Shown in pieces: positions 61,150 to 64,000 of a DNA stretch of 64,000 nt. Position numbers and translations under genes: made by a program. The notes beneath the pieces are model-generated. The model was not told the origin of the DNA. It ran no database searches and was given only the letters and a program-made list of their open reading frames with translations. How positions within the stretch are numbered: position 1 is the stretch's first letter; each line of letters starts with the position of its first letter. Origin of the DNA: Candidatus Saccharibacteria bacterium UBA1944 (GTDB lineage Bacteria > Patescibacteriota > Saccharimonadia > Saccharimonadales > Saccharimonadaceae); NCBI GenBank assembly GCA_002336935.1, contig DDEW01000002.1, positions 1 through 64,000 on the forward strand, given 5' to 3'.

Positions 61150-61532
61150 TTGTGCTGTGGGATAGCGCAGATATGAATGTATCGCTCACGCTTGTGGCTG
61201 GCACCGTACGCTACGACTACCAATGGCAAGCAAATCGCTCACTGGCTCGGGACATGCTGGCGTATCTTCGTGATAGACTTGCGGAACACCAGGCAACACT
61301 TGATGACGTGACGGGTATCGGCGTGTATCGTGGTCCCGGTAGTTTTACAGGACTTCGCATTGGCCTCACGGTTCTTAATACACTCGCAGAAACAAACCAT
61401 GTACCTATTGTTGGTGCGCTTGGCGACGGTTGGGCGAGTGAATGCGAAGCACGGCTTTCACGGGGAGAAAGCGATCAAGTTGTGCTGCCTGAGTATGGCG
61501 GTGAAGCAACAATTACAAAACCAAGAAAATAG
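61146..61532 (+). CDS. tsaB: Short TsaB (t6A synthesis scaffold)
   Basis: 128 residues from ATG 61146, coupled to tsaE; the frame opens earlier (61011) inside tsaE. MIVLWDSADMNVSLTLVAG and GIGVYRGPGSFTGLRIGLTVLNTLAE are the TsaB core (GPGSFTGLRIG). Normal TsaB is ~220-230 residues; here the second ASKHA lobe is missing and the protein ends LPEYGGEATITKPRK. The N-lobe carries the TsaD dimer surface, so the short form may suffice. Confidence 0.88.
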   Translation: MIVLWDSADMNVSLTLVAGTVRYDYQWQANRSLARDMLAYLRDRLAEHQATLDDVTGIGVYRGPGSFTGLRIGLTVLNTLAETNHVPIVGALGDGWASECEARLSRGESDQVVLPEYGGEATITKPRK

Positions 61533-61709
61533 CTTGCTCATCTACCCTACCTGGCGCTACAATAAAATCAGCTAGTTTATACTGGCTATCTCGAAAACTT
61601 TTATTACTTAGCTATTTCCAGTTCGCCATTTTGCGATTTCTCAAGCTTTATGAAAACATCTACCGGTCCGAAGATTGCGTCCCCGGTGAACTAGAAGAAA
61701 GGACACATT

Positions 61710-63197
61710 ATGATAGAGGTAATTGCCGCTATAATTGGCATTGCTGTTGGTATTGGCGGAAAGTTTGCCTATGACAAGCAACAGGCTACGAGTAGCAAGC
61801 ATAAGGCAGAAAAGGAAGTTGCGCGCGCTGAGCGCAAGGCAAGCGATATCATCTTGAAAGCAAAAGACGACGCCCTGCGGCTTGAGCAGGAACGTCGACG
61901 CGAAATGCAGAAAGTCGAAAACCGACTGGTGGATCGCGAGTCGGCTCTTGACCGCAAGCTTGACGAACTTGATAGGCGTAGCGAAAAGCTCCGCGCTGCT
62001 GAGGATGAGGTTGAATCACTAAAAGGTGAGATACGCGACATTCGTAGCAAGCAACAGGAAAAGCTGGAAAAGATTGCTGGCCTGAAAAAGAAGGATGCTG
62101 CGGACAAACTGATGCAAATGACCGAGCGTGACATCAAAGATGATTTGATGGGCCTGGTTGCTAAACTACAAAAAGATGCGACTGATGATGCAGAAGAGCG
62201 CGCCCAAGTAGTGATACTGAGTGCGATGGAACGCATGGCGAGTGAGGTTACGGCGGAACGTACCGTGACGGCAATTAAACTGGCCGATGAAGAAATGAAG
62301 GGCCGAATTATTGGTAAAGAAGGCCGCAATATTCAGGCATTGCAGCGCGCAACAGGCGTCGACATCCTTGTTGATGATACTCCTGGTATGATTGTGCTCT
62401 CAAGCTTCGATCCTGTGCGTCGTCAGGTTGCACGTATGGCACTCGAACTACTTATGAAGGACGGTCGTATCCACCCTGGACGCATTGAAGAAGTAGTCGC
62501 TAAGGCCGAGAAGCAGATCGAAAAAGAAGTAGTAAGAGCAGGCGAAGATGCCGCTCGTGAAGTTGGCGTGACGGGTATTCCTAAAGAGCTACTTCGGTTG
62601 GTTGGTGAACTGAAGTTTCGTACCAGCTATGGCCAAAATGTGTTGATGCATAGTACCGAAATGGCACATATGGCTGGGCTGATTGCGGAAGAAATTGGTG
62701 CCAACGTACGCGTCACAAAGATTGCTACGCTCTTGCACGATATGGGTAAGGCAGTCACCCATAAAGTTGAAGGTAAACACCATCATATTGGTGCTGAGTT
62801 GGCGCGAAAGGCAGGACTGAGTGAAGAGATATGCCATGCTATCGAGGCGCACCATGACGATATTGAAGCAACCACGCCTGAGGCATTGGTTGTTCGGGTG
62901 TGTGATGCCGTTAGTGCGGCTCGCCCTGGTGCGCGTAATATTAGTGCTGAAAACTTTGCCGAACGCATGCGCGACCTTGAAAATATTGCAACAAGCTTTA
63001 AGGGTATTGATAAGGCATATGCCATCAGTGCTGGCCGCGAAGTGCGCGTGATTGTGCGTCCAGAATCTATCGATGATTTGTCGGCGATTAAACTTTCCCG
63101 CGATATTGCCAACAAAATTGAAAGTACCATGCAGTACCCCGGCACCATCAAGGTGAACGTTATTCGTGAAACGCGAGCAATTGAATTTGCTAAATAA
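61710..63197 (+). CDS. rny: Ribonuclease Y
   Basis: 495 residues: N-terminal helix (MIEVIAAIIGIAVGIGGKFAY), a long charged coiled coil (~25-180), a KH domain with GRIIGKEGRNIQALQRATGVDILVDDTPGMIVLSSFDPVRR, and an HD domain with HSTEMAHMAGLIAEE and ATLLHDMGKA (HD ~343). RNase Y is the membrane-bound endonuclease that starts mRNA decay in Gram-positive-type bacteria; no RNase E is in the window. AAAGGA precedes the ATG. The 177-bp gap before it holds a TATACT and a 14-codon frame that looks incidental. Confidence 0.96.
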   Translation: MIEVIAAIIGIAVGIGGKFAYDKQQATSSKHKAEKEVARAERKASDIILKAKDDALRLEQERRREMQKVENRLVDRESALDRKLDELDRRSEKLRAAEDEVESLKGEIRDIRSKQQEKLEKIAGLKKKDAADKLMQMTERDIKDDLMGLVAKLQKDATDDAEERAQVVILSAMERMASEVTAERTVTAIKLADEEMKGRIIGKEGRNIQALQRATGVDILVDDTPGMIVLSSFDPVRRQVARMALELLMKDGRIHPGRIEEVVAKAEKQIEKEVVRAGEDAAREVGVTGIPKELLRLVGELKFRTSYGQNVLMHSTEMAHMAGLIAEEIGANVRVTKIATLLHDMGKAVTHKVEGKHHHIGAELARKAGLSEEICHAIEAHHDDIEATTPEALVVRVCDAVSAARPGARNISAENFAERMRDLENIATSFKGIDKAYAISAGREVRVIVRPESIDDLSAIKLSRDIANKIESTMQYPGTIKVNVIRETRAIEFAK

Positions 63198-63200
63198 TGC

Positions 63201-63695
63201 ATGAAAGAATTTAGCCTAGAACAAACAAACGCATGGATGGCCAATCTTGAGAAGCGAATGAGCAGTGGTGCTGTGGCGCTTCGAACGGATGACGATAAAG
63301 TGGTTGTCGTAAAAGCAAACTACAAACGCTACTGGTCCTTCCCCGGTGGTGTTGTTGATCATGGCGAGACACCTCGACAGGCTGCGGCAAGGGAAGCCGA
63401 AGAAGAGGTTGGAATTGCCGTAGATGTCAATAGCCTTACCTTCAAACTAGTAGTTGATAGGGTAAGTGAGATTGCCCAGACCTATCAATTTGTTTTTGAG
63501 GCCTCGGTTCGCCAAGAGGATCTGGAAAACCTATGTGCTGACGAAGCTGAAATAGAAGAAATTGCGGTGGTTTCGCGCCAGCAGATTATCGACCGGGACC
63601 GTTACTACTCGCAATCCACAATACGGTGGGCCGAAGGCCACACTGGGTATGAAGAGCAAATTTTTGGTGCCGGTGCAAAAGCAGCAGATATTTAG
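63201..63695 (+). CDS. Nudix hydrolase
   Basis: 164 residues. The Nudix box GGVVDHGETPRQAAAREAEEEVGI (~49-72) follows GX5EX7REUXEEXGU exactly, with WSFPGG before it. These enzymes hydrolyse a nucleoside diphosphate linked to another group, often as housecleaning. Starts 3 nt after rny. Substrate unknown. Confidence 0.93.
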   Translation: MKEFSLEQTNAWMANLEKRMSSGAVALRTDDDKVVVVKANYKRYWSFPGGVVDHGETPRQAAAREAEEEVGIAVDVNSLTFKLVVDRVSEIAQTYQFVFEASVRQEDLENLCADEAEIEEIAVVSRQQIIDRDRYYSQSTIRWAEGHTGYEEQIFGAGAKAADI

Positions 63696-64000
63696 TTCTT
63701 AACCAGCTGGACCCTACCAAGTGGCTTGGCTGTAATAACAACGCGTCCTGCATCTGAGCCGCCGAGTTCGCAGCTGTAGAGTGTTAGTTTGCTTTCCTCG
63801 GAAGGTGCCTCGATTTCAACTTGCGTTGGTTTTACATCGAATTTTTTGGTGATTTCATAACCATAGCGGATACCGCTATAGTCGACAACAATTTTGTCAC
63901 CTGCAATCAGCTTGTCAATGTTATAGAAGGGTGATTTGGCCACGGTTTCGCCTGGGGTAGGGGCGATGGTAAAGCGGTGGGCTGCAATAATAAAGTTCCC
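63692..64000 (-). CDS. Sortase (C-terminal part; runs off the window)
   Basis: The minus-strand frame is open from the window end to the stop at 63692-63694, about 102 residues. NFIIAAHRFTIAPTPGE contains the catalytic His, LTLYSCELGGSDAGRVVITAKPLG the catalytic Cys and Arg, spaced as in sortases. Between them lies FYNIDKLIAGDKIVVDYSGIRYGYEI, the usual strand set. The GTG at 63943 is internal, not the start. Sortases join LPxTG proteins to the wall; a target is the LPSTG protein at 15503. Class cannot be set from this part. Confidence 0.88.
   Translation of the reverse strand, partial: GNFIIAAHRFTIAPTPGETVAKSPFYNIDKLIAGDKIVVDYSGIRYGYEITKKFDVKPTQVEIEAPSEESKLTLYSCELGGSDAGRVVITAKPLGRVQLVKN

Noticed and set aside
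61650..61694. 14-codon frame (MKTSTGPKIASPVN) before rny as a leader peptide
   Set aside because: No SD of its own, no regulatory codon run and no attenuator hairpin; probably chance.
1..64000. CRISPR array or ribosomal RNA
   Set aside because: No regularly spaced repeats, no cas genes and no rRNA signatures were seen.
1..64000. UGA recoding to glycine as in Gracilibacteria/Absconditabacteria
   Set aside because: TGA ends several well-bounded genes (for example 6154-6156, 6414-6416, 40625-40627, 61147-61149) and is not found inside conserved ones.

Overview
The window looks like a piece of a Candidatus Saccharibacteria (TM7 / CPR) chromosome. This is inferred from gene content. The genes suggest a small, Gram-positive-type cell: a sortase and an LPxTG-anchored protein, type IV pilus genes without outer-membrane parts, a one-domain TsaB, a short TilS, a minimal TatA/TatC pair and phage-tail-like surface proteins. 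TGA is used as a stop codon, so the code is the standard one and not the UGA-recoded code of Gracilibacteria. Genes are densely packed, often with overlapping stops and starts. About twenty genes have a -10 box (TATAAT/TATACT) 6-10 nt before the ATG and no Shine-Dalgarno sequence, which suggests widespread leaderless mRNAs. Other genes have clear AAGGAG sites.

Layout. 1-240: 3' end of initiator tRNA followed by an unrecognised structured RNA. 245-2641 (-): membrane protein, ATP-cone protein and a flavoprotein that has lost its redox residues. 2.7-9.4 kb: small proteins, an exported HExxH protein, tRNA-Met, an alpha/beta hydrolase, a three-gene Y-family polymerase cassette and tilS. 9.5-15.5 kb: ftsH, murJ, lepA and a guanylate-kinase-like gene. 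15.5-22 kb (accessory): a small LPSTG protein cut at its 5' side by an IS30-type element, tatA-tatC, a small protein with a Tat-like leader, a tail-fibre-like gene with a 1-nt deletion, and a 780-residue tail-like/glycerophosphodiesterase fusion. 22-34 kb: hrcA-grpE, dnaK and dnaJ under CIRCE control, with a frameshifted phosphoesterase, a six-hairpin glycosidase-like gene, an FKBP, a nucleobase permease and a GlcD-like flavoprotein between them. 34-42 kb: a very large membrane protein and a peptide-modification cluster (DUF1704 peptidase, GNAT, CphA-like ATP-grasp, RimB-like retropepsin, RimK). 42.05-42.35 kb: tRNA-Lys and a second copy of the structured RNA. 42.4-54.4 kb: comEC, yebC-type regulator, surface protein, HD protein, ruvC, class A PBP, ruvA, ruvB, PH-domain protein, pilin, recA, recX. 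54.4-60.6 kb (-): type IV pilus operon pilB-C-M-N-O. 60.7-64 kb: tsaE, tsaB, rny, a Nudix hydrolase and a sortase running off the end.

The most novel item is a pair of homologous ~125-nt RNA-like elements, one after tRNA-fMet (79-203, +) and one after tRNA-Lys (42212-42085, -). They share three hairpins with compensatory base changes and conserved single-stranded blocks. Each ends in a copy of the 3' end, including CCA, of the tRNA that precedes it, followed by a terminator. I do not recognise the family.

Working links: sortase (63.7 kb) could anchor the LPSTG protein; tatAC sits directly before surface and tail-like genes; the pilus operon, the pilin at 52.2 kb and ComEC fit DNA uptake, with RecA, RuvABC and RecX to process DNA; HrcA would control the chaperones through CIRCE sites whose 9-nt spacer is itself the -35 box.
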